Source: Bacteroidales bacterium
GTDB taxonomy: Bacteria; Bacteroidota; Bacteroidia; Bacteroidales; Dysgonomonadaceae
Direction: 5' to 3'
Length of the DNA: 21,296 nucleotides
NCBI GenBank assembly: GCA_012518155.1
Contig: JAAYTC010000327.1
Location: forward strand, 1-21,296
Below, piece after piece: positions 1 to 6,188 of this stretch. The translations under genes and the position numbers were made by a program. The notes under the pieces were generated by a model. It was given only the letters and a program-made list of their open reading frames with translations. It ran no database searches and had not been told where the DNA came from. Numbering within the stretch: the first letter of the stretch is position 1; each line of letters starts with the position of its first letter.

Positions 1-68
1 AAAAGTGGAGCTGGTGGCCGTTTGGTAAAAAATAACCGAGCGAGAGAAATAACGGGGCGTGAAGAAAA

Positions 69-86
69 CAACCGCCGGCACGGCAA
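69..86 (-). terminator. Possible weak terminator after korC
   Basis: Just past the korC stop codon (minus strand) there is a short GC hairpin with arms GCCG and CGGC around a 3-base loop at 74-84, followed by a T-rich stretch (TTGTTTTCTTC). The stem is only 4 bp, so this is a weak candidate. It fits the end of the kor operon, but the rest of the downstream region lies outside the window. Confidence 0.25.
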
Positions 87-653
87 CTATACCGCGGTGA
101 GTATTGCTTCTTGCTCTAATTGCACGATCTCCATACCCCGCACGATGGCCTCTTTGTTCATCGGCAAAAGCTTGTGGTGCCGCTCGGGAAGCGACTCTTT
201 TAATCCCTTCATTACATTTTCCAGTGCAACCATCGGAACAATCTTGAGCAATCCTCCCAACACGATCATATTGAACACCCGGGTGTTATCCATCTTCATC
301 GACTCGTCCATGGCATCCACGCGGTAGACGTTGATATCTTCCCGCTCTACCTGTTTTTGAATGCCGTAACCGTCGTAAATAAGTATCCCGCCCGGTTTTA
401 CCTTCTCTTCGAACTTGTCGAGCGAGGGCTGGTTAAGAACAATAGCAATATCGTAACTATTAACCACCGGAGAACTGATGGGTTCATCGGAGATAATCAC
501 GGTAACGTTGGCCGTTCCACCTCGCTGCTCGGGGCCGTAGGCCGGGAACCACGACACCTCCTTATCTTCCATAATACCCGAGTAAGCGAGAATTTTACCC
601 ATGGATAATACCCCTTGCCCACCAAATCCTGAAATCACGATCTCTTGCAACAT
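87..653 (-). CDS. korC: 2-oxoacid:ferredoxin oxidoreductase, gamma subunit
   Basis: A 188-residue gamma subunit of the pyruvate/2-oxoacid:ferredoxin oxidoreductase family. The enzyme oxidatively decarboxylates a 2-oxoacid with CoA and passes electrons to ferredoxin in the cytoplasm. The N-terminus carries the family glycine motif GFGGQGV (residues 9-15), followed by FPAYGPEQRGG and the NQPSLDKF region, all typical of this subunit. It is the last gene of the kor operon, 97 bp after korB. The open frame continues upstream to 731, but those 26 extra residues (rich in W, K and I, with an internal repeat) come from a degenerate 24-bp tandem repeat in the spacer, and family members begin at the MLQEIVISG segment, so 653 is chosen. 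Substrate (2-oxoglutarate or branched-chain 2-oxoacid) cannot be told from sequence alone. Confidence 0.92.
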   Translation of the reverse strand: MLQEIVISGFGGQGVLSMGKILAYSGIMEDKEVSWFPAYGPEQRGGTANVTVIISDEPISSPVVNSYDIAIVLNQPSLDKFEEKVKPGGILIYDGYGIQKQVEREDINVYRVDAMDESMKMDNTRVFNMIVLGGLLKIVPMVALENVMKGLKESLPERHHKLLPMNKEAIVRGMEIVQLEQEAILTAV

Positions 654-674
654 GTTTATTTTTTTAATATACGA

Positions 675-746
675 TTGGTTTATGAACTTCCACGGGAATT
701 GTTTAATAATCCTCCATGGGGATTCATTCATTAACTTCCGCGTGCA
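675..746. repeat. Degenerate 24-bp tandem repeat between korB and korC
   Basis: Three imperfect head-to-tail copies of about 24 bp lie at 675-698, 699-722 and 723-746. The first two match at 17 of 24 positions; the third is clearest over its first 20 bases (15 of 20 against the first). They fill most of the spacer between the korB stop and the korC start. Because the unit is a multiple of three, the korC frame stays open through it and gives a false N-terminal extension with repeated SPWRIIKQ and FPWKFINQ segments. Confidence 0.6.
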
Positions 747-750
747 CTGG

Positions 751-1512
751 TTATATATTCTTCAAGTCACCGATTGGATAAATGGGAAACATGTTCTCCA
801 CCATCCAGTCGTTCGCCTGTGCCGGTGTCATTTTCCATCCGGCGTTGCAGGTGGAGACCACCTCTACGATGGAGGTACCTTTGCCCGCCATCGAGTTTTC
901 GAACGCGAGTTTAATCATTCGACGCGTTTTTTTCACGGCTGCCGCGGTATGAACACTAACGCGGGTAGCAAGGCACACACCGTCGAGCATCGCCAACATA
1001 TCCAATATTTTAAGGGGAGCTCCCATGGTTTCAACGTTCCGACCGTCAGGGCTGGTGGAAGTGACCATGCCGCGTAAGGTGGTAGGCGCCATCTGCCCCC
1101 CCGTCATCCCGTAAATACCGTTATTGATAAAGACGATGGCAATATTTTCGCCCCGGTTAGCGGCGTGGATGGTCTCGGCAGTGCCAATCGCGGCCAAGTC
1201 TCCATCGCCTTGATACGTGAACACCATTTTATCGGGCAGCAGTCGTTTGACAGCCGTGGCCAACGCGGGTGCACGGCCATGTGCCGCTTCTTGCCAATCG
1301 ATATCGAGGTATTTGTAGGCAAACACCGCGCACCCCACGGGTGCAATACCGATGGTTTTCTCTTGTAGATCCAGACCTTTGATTACTTCCGCTATCATTT
1401 TATGAACCACGCCGTGGGAACAGCCGGGACAGTAATGCATGTGATTATCATTCATCAACTCCGGCTTGGCATAGACCAGGTTTTCGGGACTCACTATATT
1501 CTTAACATCCAT
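751..1512 (-). CDS. korB: 2-oxoacid:ferredoxin oxidoreductase, beta subunit (thiamine diphosphate-binding)
   Basis: The catalytic thiamine diphosphate-binding subunit (253 residues from the ATG at 1512). Visible motifs, numbered from an upstream TTG at 1533, are CPGCSHG (35-41), the GDGD cofactor motif (109-112) and NNGIYGMTGGQ (137-147), which together bind ThDP and Mg2+. The frame extends to that in-frame TTG seven codons upstream, but the ATG is preferred. The protein pairs with the alpha subunit encoded upstream; the 57-residue membrane protein gene lies between the two. Beta subunits of about 250 residues are characteristic of the split-subunit KorB/VorA-type enzymes of anaerobic Bacteroidales, where they supply succinyl-CoA or branched acyl-CoA. 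Which substrate is used here is not decidable from the sequence. Confidence 0.93.
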   Translation of the reverse strand: MDVKNIVSPENLVYAKPELMNDNHMHYCPGCSHGVVHKMIAEVIKGLDLQEKTIGIAPVGCAVFAYKYLDIDWQEAAHGRAPALATAVKRLLPDKMVFTYQGDGDLAAIGTAETIHAANRGENIAIVFINNGIYGMTGGQMAPTTLRGMVTSTSPDGRNVETMGAPLKILDMLAMLDGVCLATRVSVHTAAAVKKTRRMIKLAFENSMAGKGTSIVEVVSTCNAGWKMTPAQANDWMVENMFPIYPIGDLKNI

Positions 1513-1598
1513 TCCAAGTTGTTTTTTGTACAATTTCCTATCCTTTAGACGATCTTTATCATCTTCCTCTATTCATCGATCGCACCCTTCGGGCTTTA

Positions 1599-1772
1599 CT
1601 AACGCCTTCTTTTAGGTTTCGAAAATCGATAGATAAAATAGAATAATACGGCTGCCCCAGCAAAATACCAAGTAAGCTGCATGTTTTTATCGGTGGAAAA
1701 ATAAACCACCAGCGTCGCGATAAAGGCGAGCAAGAATAACAATAAAAAAAGATTCCGTAAATTAGGATTCAT
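1599..1772 (-). CDS. Small two-helix membrane protein within the kor operon
   Basis: A 57-residue protein beginning MNPNLRNLF at the ATG at 1772, 13 bp after the korA stop. The frame is open further to a TTG at 1799, which would overlap korA by 14 bp; the ATG is more likely. It has two hydrophobic segments (about residues 8-25 and 34-51) separated by a short polar turn containing STDKN, and ends in a strongly basic tail KPKRRR, which suggests a hairpin with both ends in the cytoplasm. Two stop codons (TAG, TAA) follow directly. I do not recognise a named family. Its position between the alpha and beta genes of a soluble enzyme complex suggests co-expression, possibly tethering the complex or its ferredoxin at the membrane, but that is inference only. 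Confidence 0.72.
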   Translation of the reverse strand: MNPNLRNLFLLLFLLAFIATLVVYFSTDKNMQLTWYFAGAAVLFYFIYRFSKPKRRR

Positions 1773-1785
1773 GTCGACAGGATTT

Positions 1786-2871
1786 TCAATATTTGACAAT
1801 TTTCTCTTTCAATGCGGCAAGCACTCCATCGGGGGTGGGCACGATGCCGCCTAAACGGCCATAATGTTCAACAGGCACCTTTCCGTTCACGGCAAGGCGT
1901 ACATCTTCCACCATTTGCCCCGCGTTGAGTTCCACCGTGAGCATTCCTGTTACCTTATCGGCCAATTCGCTCAACACCTTGGTTGGAAACGGCCAAAGCG
2001 TAATGGGACGTATCATCCCCACCTTAATTCCTTCCGCCTGGGCGAGTTCAATGGTTTTAAGGCATATTCGGGCGGCCGACCCAAAGGCAACCAGGAGATA
2101 ATCGGCACCGTCGCATTTGATCTCCTCGTACCGCACCTCTTGCTCTTCCACTACGCGGTATTTTGCCTGGAAGCGCACGTTGTTTTTCTCCATTTCGGTA
2201 GAATCGAGTTCCAAGGAGGTAATGATGTTGGGCTCCCTGCTTGCCGGTTTCCCGAGTGTAGCCCAAGGGCATTGCTCTCGGATCTCCGCCTCGCTCCGTC
2301 GGGGACGAAAGTCGGGTAGCTTCACCTTCTCCATCATCTGCCCAATTACACCATCGGTCAAGATCATGGCCGGATTGCGGTACTTGAACGCTAAATCGAA
2401 TCCCAAAGCCACGAAGTCGGCCATCTCCTGCACGGAGTTGGGAGCCAACGTGATCAACTTATAATCACCATGTCCTCCACCCTTCACTGTCTGGAAATAG
2501 TCGGCCTGCGAGGGTTGGATTGTACCCAACCCAGGGCCACCTCGTTGCACGTTCACGATCAGGCAGGGCAACTCCGCTCCTGCCATATAGGAAATTCCTT
2601 CTTGCTTGAGACTGATGCCGGGGCTGGAAGAGGTAGTCATCGCGTATTTACCGCACGCGGCACCTCCATACACCATGTTGATGGCGGCTACCTCGCTCTC
2701 GGCTTGAAGCACGACCATTCCGGTGGTTTCCCAAGGTGCTACTTCCATGAGGGTTTCAATAATTTCAGACTGGGGAGTAATGGGATAACCGAAATACCCG
2801 TCCACGCCATAACGGATGGCCGCGTGGGCGACGGCTTCGTTCCCTTTCATCAAAGATATTTCTTCTGCCAT
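1786..2871 (-). CDS. korA: 2-oxoacid:ferredoxin oxidoreductase, alpha subunit (KorA/VorB type)
   Basis: The 361-residue alpha subunit, starting MAEEISLMKGNEAVAH at the ATG at 2871. The segment KGNEAVAHAAIRYGVDGYFGYPITPQSE is the signature N-terminus of this subunit, and the middle region MTTSSSPGISLKQEGISYMAGAELP is the conserved pyrimidine-binding part. The C-terminal third (YLLVAFGSAAR, GMIRPITLWPFP, NAGQMVEDVRLAV) is the transketolase C-terminal-like domain II. Length and domain order match VorB/KorA proteins of Bacteroidales, which are variously named 2-oxoglutarate or 3-methyl-2-oxobutanoate ferredoxin oxidoreductase. The frame is open to 2904, but family members start at MAEE. It follows the ferredoxin gene by 36 bp. 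Confidence 0.94.
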   Translation of the reverse strand: MAEEISLMKGNEAVAHAAIRYGVDGYFGYPITPQSEIIETLMEVAPWETTGMVVLQAESEVAAINMVYGGAACGKYAMTTSSSPGISLKQEGISYMAGAELPCLIVNVQRGGPGLGTIQPSQADYFQTVKGGGHGDYKLITLAPNSVQEMADFVALGFDLAFKYRNPAMILTDGVIGQMMEKVKLPDFRPRRSEAEIREQCPWATLGKPASREPNIITSLELDSTEMEKNNVRFQAKYRVVEEQEVRYEEIKCDGADYLLVAFGSAARICLKTIELAQAEGIKVGMIRPITLWPFPTKVLSELADKVTGMLTVELNAGQMVEDVRLAVNGKVPVEHYGRLGGIVPTPDGVLAALKEKIVKY

Positions 2872-2907
2872 TATGCTTGATTTGCTACTGTTTTTTTGAT
2901 GCAACGA

Positions 2908-3138
2908 TCAACCTACTCTCATCTTGTAGACGGTTAAACATCCTTCGGGACAGACGTACCCGCAGTTTGCACAACCAATGCATTCATCGGGGTGCTTCAT
3001 GTATACAAAGTGATAACCGCGGTCGTTCACTTCTCTTGGTTGTAATTCCAAAACGTCGGTGGGGCAAGAGACAACACAAAGGTCGCATCCTTTACAGCGA
3101 CCGGTATTTACCTCTACATAGCCCTTGAATTTTGCCAT
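2908..3138 (-). CDS. korD: 2-oxoacid:ferredoxin oxidoreductase, delta subunit (2x[4Fe-4S] ferredoxin)
   Basis: A 76-residue bacterial-type ferredoxin with two complete cysteine sets: C15-x2-C18-x2-C21-x3-C25 (CKGCDLCVVSCP) and C53-x2-C56-x2-C59-x3-C63 (CIGCANCGYVCP). Each should hold one [4Fe-4S] cluster. It would carry electrons from the alpha/beta catalytic core to the soluble ferredoxin pool. It is the first gene of the kor operon; the ATG lies about 36 bp downstream of a perfect -7 box. Gene order delta-alpha-beta-gamma supports the assignment as the dedicated subunit rather than a free ferredoxin. Confidence 0.92.
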   Translation of the reverse strand: MAKFKGYVEVNTGRCKGCDLCVVSCPTDVLELQPREVNDRGYHFVYMKHPDECIGCANCGYVCPEGCLTVYKMRVG

Positions 3139-3173
3139 TCCTCAGGGTAGTTTTCTTGAAAATTGTTATCCTG

Positions 3174-3181
3174 CAAATATA
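3174..3181 (-). promoter_or_regulatory. Bacteroidota -7 box for the kor operon
   Basis: On the minus strand this reads TATATTTG, a perfect match to the Bacteroidota sigma-ABfr -7 consensus TAnnTTTG. It lies about 36 bp before the korD ATG, giving a leader of roughly 25-30 nt. No good -33 TTTG element was seen at the usual spacing, so the call rests on the -7 box and its position. Confidence 0.5.
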
Positions 3182-3274
3182 GCCTTTGTTTTTGAATGAG
3201 GGCGGCTTTCAAGTGTTAATTTTTAGGCGTAATAGGTGGTTGCAACCCGACCCGTGAAACGAGTATTTATCGAG

Positions 3275-3354
3275 GCAGGCTCATACAAAACAGAGTGAGC
3301 CTGGACAATTCGGCGTGAGTTTGCACAATTCGGCGTAAGCCTATACAAGGTTAG
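3275..3354. repeat. 20-bp tandem repeat, four degenerate copies
   Basis: Copies at 3275-3294, 3295-3314, 3315-3334 and 3335-3354. The two central copies (GTGAGCCTGGACAATTCGGC and GTGAGTTTGCACAATTCGGC) match at 16 of 20 positions; the outer two are more diverged but keep the RGSC...ACAA pattern. They are directly adjacent with no unique spacers, which excludes a CRISPR array. Confidence 0.7.
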
Positions 3355-3365
3355 CTAACGCTCGG

Positions 3366-3444
3366 GGACAAGGCGTATAAGTAACGAGCAGGACAAGGTG
3401 TATAAGCAACGAGTGGAGGACAAGATGCAAAAGCAGCGTGTGGT
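3366..3444. repeat. 25-27-bp tandem repeat, three degenerate copies
   Basis: Three head-to-tail copies, each beginning GGACAAG, at 3366-3390, 3391-3417 and 3418-3444. The first two share the core GTATAAGYAACGAG; the third is more diverged (GCAAAAGCAGCG). The array follows the 20-bp array after only 11 bp and may derive from it, since both contain a GTATAAG-like or GTAAGC core next to ACAA. Confidence 0.65.
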
Positions 3445-3501
3445 GGTTAGTTAGGACGGGGGGGTGACAAGATCAACCACAGGGTATGAGAGGAAAGGAA
3501 T

Positions 3502-3529
3502 CGGTGAAACAGAAACGGTGGGACAGAGT
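3502..3529. repeat. 14-bp degenerate tandem duplication
   Basis: CGGTGAAACAGAAA (3502-3515) is followed directly by CGGTGGGACAGAGT (3516-3529), 10 of 14 identical. It lies just past the 3' end of the DUF2520 gene, in the same repeat-rich spacer. Confidence 0.4.
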
Positions 3530-3544
3530 GGGCTGGGAAAGAAA

Positions 3545-4306
3545 TTATCGGGAACGGGAATGAATACTTTTGCTCAAAAGGGAATACAATTCACGCGTTG
3601 AGGGGGAGCTTATCCGATCCAAGTGAGCCTGCATGACTTTTTCGTCGTAGCGCACGGCAGGGCCAGTTTGAGCATCCCTTGGACTCATCTCCATCACCTT
3701 ATGGGCAGTTTCGGAGACAAGGGGTTTCAGCACCTCGAAAGGGATCTTTTGCTCAATGATGATCTCTTCGGCAAGCGCATACATGTGATTGGTGAAGTTA
3801 CACGCGAAAACGGCAGCCAGATGGATCACGGCTCGTCTCTCACTATCGAGTCGGTGGACGTTCTCGGAGAGAGAGAGGGCGAGTTCTTCAAGTACACGGG
3901 TGATTTCATCATCGCTCCCCTCTATAAAGAAAGGAACCTGCTTGAAATGTACCTCACGGTCCCGGCTAAATGTCTGCAATGGATAAAGCACACCATAACT
4001 TTTTGCTCGAGGCGCGAACAGGTCGATAGAAATACTTCCGGCGGTATGCACCCATATCCCTCGGGTGTGGGGCATCGCGTTAATCACTCCAGCAAGGGCA
4101 TCATCTTTCAACGAAAAAATGTAGAGGTGTGCCTCGTGACTCAACTCTTCGATCCGATCGGTGGGAGCTGCTCCCACTTTATCGGCCAAGATTCGCGCGT
4201 TGCCGAGCGTTCGGCTATATACTTGCAGAATTTCGTGGCCTAACGCATCCAGTGCCTGGGCTAAATGCGTTGCCACGTTTCCGGATCCCAAGAAAACTAT
4301 TTTCAT
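3545..4306 (-). CDS. Rossmann-fold and DUF2520 domain-containing protein (ProC-like)
   Basis: A 253-residue cytoplasmic protein. The N-terminus MKIVFLGSGNVATHLAQAL is a dinucleotide-binding Rossmann motif (GSGNVA at residues 7-12), and the C-terminal half from about residue 125 (LYPLQTFSRDREVHF, FACNFTNHMYALAEEII) is the all-helical DUF2520 domain, an arrangement related to pyrroline-5-carboxylate reductase and 3-hydroxyacid dehydrogenases. NAD(P)-dependent oxidoreductase activity is likely but the substrate is unknown. The open frame extends 18 codons upstream to 4360, but the fold starts at MKIVFLG, so 4306 is chosen. It is the last gene of the ricT-gldH unit, 94 bp after gldH. Confidence 0.88.
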   Translation of the reverse strand: MKIVFLGSGNVATHLAQALDALGHEILQVYSRTLGNARILADKVGAAPTDRIEELSHEAHLYIFSLKDDALAGVINAMPHTRGIWVHTAGSISIDLFAPRAKSYGVLYPLQTFSRDREVHFKQVPFFIEGSDDEITRVLEELALSLSENVHRLDSERRAVIHLAAVFACNFTNHMYALAEEIIIEQKIPFEVLKPLVSETAHKVMEMSPRDAQTGPAVRYDEKVMQAHLDRISSPSTRELYSLLSKSIHSRSR

Positions 4307-4400
4307 ACACTCACGCTGCTCCTTTGCCTTTGATCTTTTCGTCGTCTCGCGATTTGCCATTGAAATTTTCTTCTTCGTTCATGATTTGGTCCGGAGGTCT

Positions 4401-4898
4401 TTACTTCAAGGTGGTTTCATCCTCCACCTTTAACCCCACTTTCTCCACCCCATGCAACGGGTTGTCGCCCATCACCTGTTTGATCCATACCGTGTATCCG
4501 GTTACCGAATCCCTCACAACGGGTGAAAGGTTCACCAAATACCGAACAGAAAGTTGGTTCAATCCACCCACTCCACTGCCGATCCATTTGCCTTGCTCAT
4601 CCATCAGCATTACGCGCAGGGTGTCGACATGGAAGAGCGTATCCGTCAGGTTATGCCCTACACCGAGCCAAAGATCACGGTAAGGGTAGCTTCGATTGCT
4701 CGATAGTTCAATGGTAAAACTGTACTGTTTTCCCGGTAAAAACTTACCCGAATCGATAGTGAAAACCAGTGTACTATCACGGTTCCACCGCCCTTTATCG
4801 ATGTGATGATAACGGTAGTACACCTCGTTTCCCGTACACGAAACAAGAACAAATAGCAGACAGGTTACGCCCGCGAGGATGTTACGCCTTATTGTCAC
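4401..4898 (-). CDS. gldH: Gliding motility lipoprotein GldH
   Basis: A 165-residue lipoprotein. From a GTG at 4898 the N-terminus reads as a signal peptide (TIRRNILAG, then hydrophobic VTCLLFVLV) with lipobox LVSC and lipidated Cys21. The mature part shows the GldH pattern: YYRYHHIDKGRWNRDSTLVF, YSFTIELSSNRSYPYRDLWLGV and a C-terminal MGDNPLHGVEKVGLKVE. GldH is needed for gliding and SprB export in flavobacteria, but it is also retained in non-gliding Bacteroidales. The gene overlaps the 3' end of ricT by 17 bp, a neighbourhood widely seen in this phylum and indicating translational coupling. A frame extending to 5108 would lie inside ricT and puts 70 residues ahead of the signal peptide, so it is rejected. 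Confidence 0.87.
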   Translation of the reverse strand: MTIRRNILAGVTCLLFVLVSCTGNEVYYRYHHIDKGRWNRDSTLVFTIDSGKFLPGKQYSFTIELSSNRSYPYRDLWLGVGHNLTDTLFHVDTLRVMLMDEQGKWIGSGVGGLNQLSVRYLVNLSPVVRDSVTGYTVWIKQVMGDNPLHGVEKVGLKVEDETTLK

Positions 4899-6105
4899 TC
4901 GATGGCCTGTTTCTTCGCTGTCTTCTCCCTCCTGAAGCGTTGCTCGGTTTTCTCTTACGCGGCTTCCTTCTTCTCCTAGACTGATTAGAGGTAGCGTTGT
5001 CGAAGCGTGTGATACTCTGGTCCTGAAGCAGGTCTTTCCCATTGTAATCGCCACCATTGACGGGTACTGAAGCCTCTTCGATGGCGATTTTTGACGGCTT
5101 TTTGCCATTTTTATTCATCGAGATAATTTCGAATGCACGCTCCTTGGGGATGGTCACCAGATTAGCCCCGTTATACTTGTCGGTCGAATAAGTTATTAAA
5201 CCGGCAAGGATATCGGTCTTAAAATGGTAATAATCGGCATCTCTGGCTTCTAGGACAATTTCCCGTGAAGGAAGGCCGCGTTGTGCTTCGATGTATAAGT
5301 CTACCTCGTAATTCATGCAACACTTCAGCTTTCCACATTGGCCCGCCAGTTTCTGTGGATTAATCGCGATATCCTGAGCACGTGCGGCCGAGGTTGAAAC
5401 TGACACGAAACTCGACATCCAGCTACTGCAGCAGAGTTGCCCACCGCAGGGACCAATGCCACCAATGCGGCCGGCTTCTTGACGGGCACCGATCTGTTTC
5501 ATCTCGATCTTCACACGGAACTCACTAGCCAGCACCTTTATCAGTTGCCGGAAGTCAACCCGTTCATCGGCGATATAGTAAAAGATGGCTTTATTGCCAT
5601 CCCCTTGGTACTCCACATCACCAATCTTCATTTGAAGACCCAGCTCCTCCGCGATTTGCCGAGAACGAATCATGGTAGATTGTTCTCTCGCCTTAGCACG
5701 CTCATACTTGTCGATATCTGTCTGGCGCGCTATACGATATACCCTTTTGACTCCTCCATTGGCATCGGGACGGAAGTTATTCTTCTTCATCTGCAGTTCC
5801 ACCAGCTTACCTGTAAGAGTGATTGTGCCAATATCGTGCCCCGGCGTGGATTCGACGGCGACCAAATCGCCCTGCTCCAACTCAAGGTTGTTGCTATTTA
5901 TGAAATATCCTTTCCGGGTGTTCTTGAATTGCACCTCCACCATATTGGTTAGCTTCTGAAACTCCGGAAAGTCGTGTAGCCAGTCGTACGTGTGAAGTTT
6001 ATTTGTATGTCGCATGCATCCGCGACAACTTTTTGTATTTCTTACGGTTACCTCCTTCAAAGGAATAGTATCCGTCAATTTATCGGATAATTGTTCTTTG
6101 TCCAT
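4882..6105 (-). CDS. ricT: PSP1-domain protein, regulatory iron-sulfur complex subunit RicT family
   Basis: A 407-residue homologue of Bacillus RicT (YaaT). The central PSP1 domain carries the family hallmark GGIGPCGGQLCC (about residues 213-225) and a second cysteine cluster CGKLKCCMNYE (about 253-263). In Bacillus, RicT with RicA and RicF binds [4Fe-4S] clusters and controls RNase Y maturation of mRNAs. Here the partner genes are not in the window. The N-terminus adds another pair, C27 and C30 (CRGC). After about residue 350 the protein becomes a low-complexity, highly basic tail (RRRRKPRKRKP, GGRRQRRNRP), which suggests nucleic-acid binding. The gene has its own leader with a hairpin and a -7 box. 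Confidence 0.87.
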   Translation of the reverse strand: MDKEQLSDKLTDTIPLKEVTVRNTKSCRGCMRHTNKLHTYDWLHDFPEFQKLTNMVEVQFKNTRKGYFINSNNLELEQGDLVAVESTPGHDIGTITLTGKLVELQMKKNNFRPDANGGVKRVYRIARQTDIDKYERAKAREQSTMIRSRQIAEELGLQMKIGDVEYQGDGNKAIFYYIADERVDFRQLIKVLASEFRVKIEMKQIGARQEAGRIGGIGPCGGQLCCSSWMSSFVSVSTSAARAQDIAINPQKLAGQCGKLKCCMNYEVDLYIEAQRGLPSREIVLEARDADYYHFKTDILAGLITYSTDKYNGANLVTIPKERAFEIISMNKNGKKPSKIAIEEASVPVNGGDYNGKDLLQDQSITRFDNATSNQSRRRRKPRKRKPSNASGGRRQRRNRPSSDNKA

Positions 6106-6115
6106 ATATATGAAT

Positions 6116-6139
6116 TCGCTCTATCGCAACGATACGCGA
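6116..6139 (-). promoter_or_regulatory. Hairpin in the ricT leader
   Basis: The sequence TCGC-TC-TATCG-CAA-CGATA-C-GCGA can fold into a stem of 4 + 5 bp with a small internal bulge and a 3-base loop. It sits 10 nt upstream of the ricT ATG in the inferred transcript. It is not followed by a U run, so it is unlikely to be a terminator. It could affect translation initiation, but this is not shown. Confidence 0.4.
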
Positions 6140-6180
6140 GACTTTTTGATAATAATTAAACCATTAGAAAATGCAAGTTA

Positions 6181-6188
6181 CAAAATTA
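6181..6188 (-). promoter_or_regulatory. Bacteroidota -7 box for ricT-gldH
   Basis: Reads TAATTTTG on the minus strand, a full match to TAnnTTTG. It overlaps the holB stop codon and lies about 76 bp before the ricT ATG, implying a leader near 70 nt that includes the hairpin at 6116-6139. No convincing -33 element was found. Confidence 0.4.

Larger units (their letters stand above)
3139..3544. other. 406-bp repeat-rich non-coding spacer
   Basis: No credible gene lies here on either strand. The right-hand 270 bases are built from degenerate tandem repeats with changing unit length (20 bp at 3275-3354, 25-27 bp at 3366-3444, about 14 bp at 3502-3529), strongly purine-rich on the plus strand, with a run of seven G at 3458-3464. 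The left end holds the likely kor promoter. No tRNA, riboswitch or obvious intrinsic terminator was seen. Confidence 0.6.

Noticed and set aside
654..731. 26-residue N-terminal extension of KorC
   Set aside because: It is encoded by the spacer tandem repeat and lies before the conserved start of the gamma subunit family.
1513..1533. TTG start for korB, and similarly TTG at 1799 for the small membrane protein
   Set aside because: In both cases an ATG lies 7-9 codons downstream, and for the small gene it removes the overlap with korA.
3275..3444. Possible CRISPR-like array
   Set aside because: Units are directly adjacent and degenerate, lengths are 20-27 bp with no unique spacers, and no cas gene is nearby.
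3623..4243. Plus-strand frame of 206 codons
   Set aside because: It lies wholly antisense inside the DUF2520 gene, shows no family features, and has no promoter; it is a shadow of the real gene.
4311..4382. 23-codon minus-strand frame between gldH and the DUF2520 gene (charged peptide)
   Set aside because: Too short to support as a gene, no recognisable motif; could be a leader peptide but chance is as likely.
4899..5108. 70-residue N-terminal extension of GldH
   Set aside because: It overlaps ricT in another frame and would place the signal peptide and lipobox in the middle of the protein; the GTG at 4898 explains the lipoprotein start.
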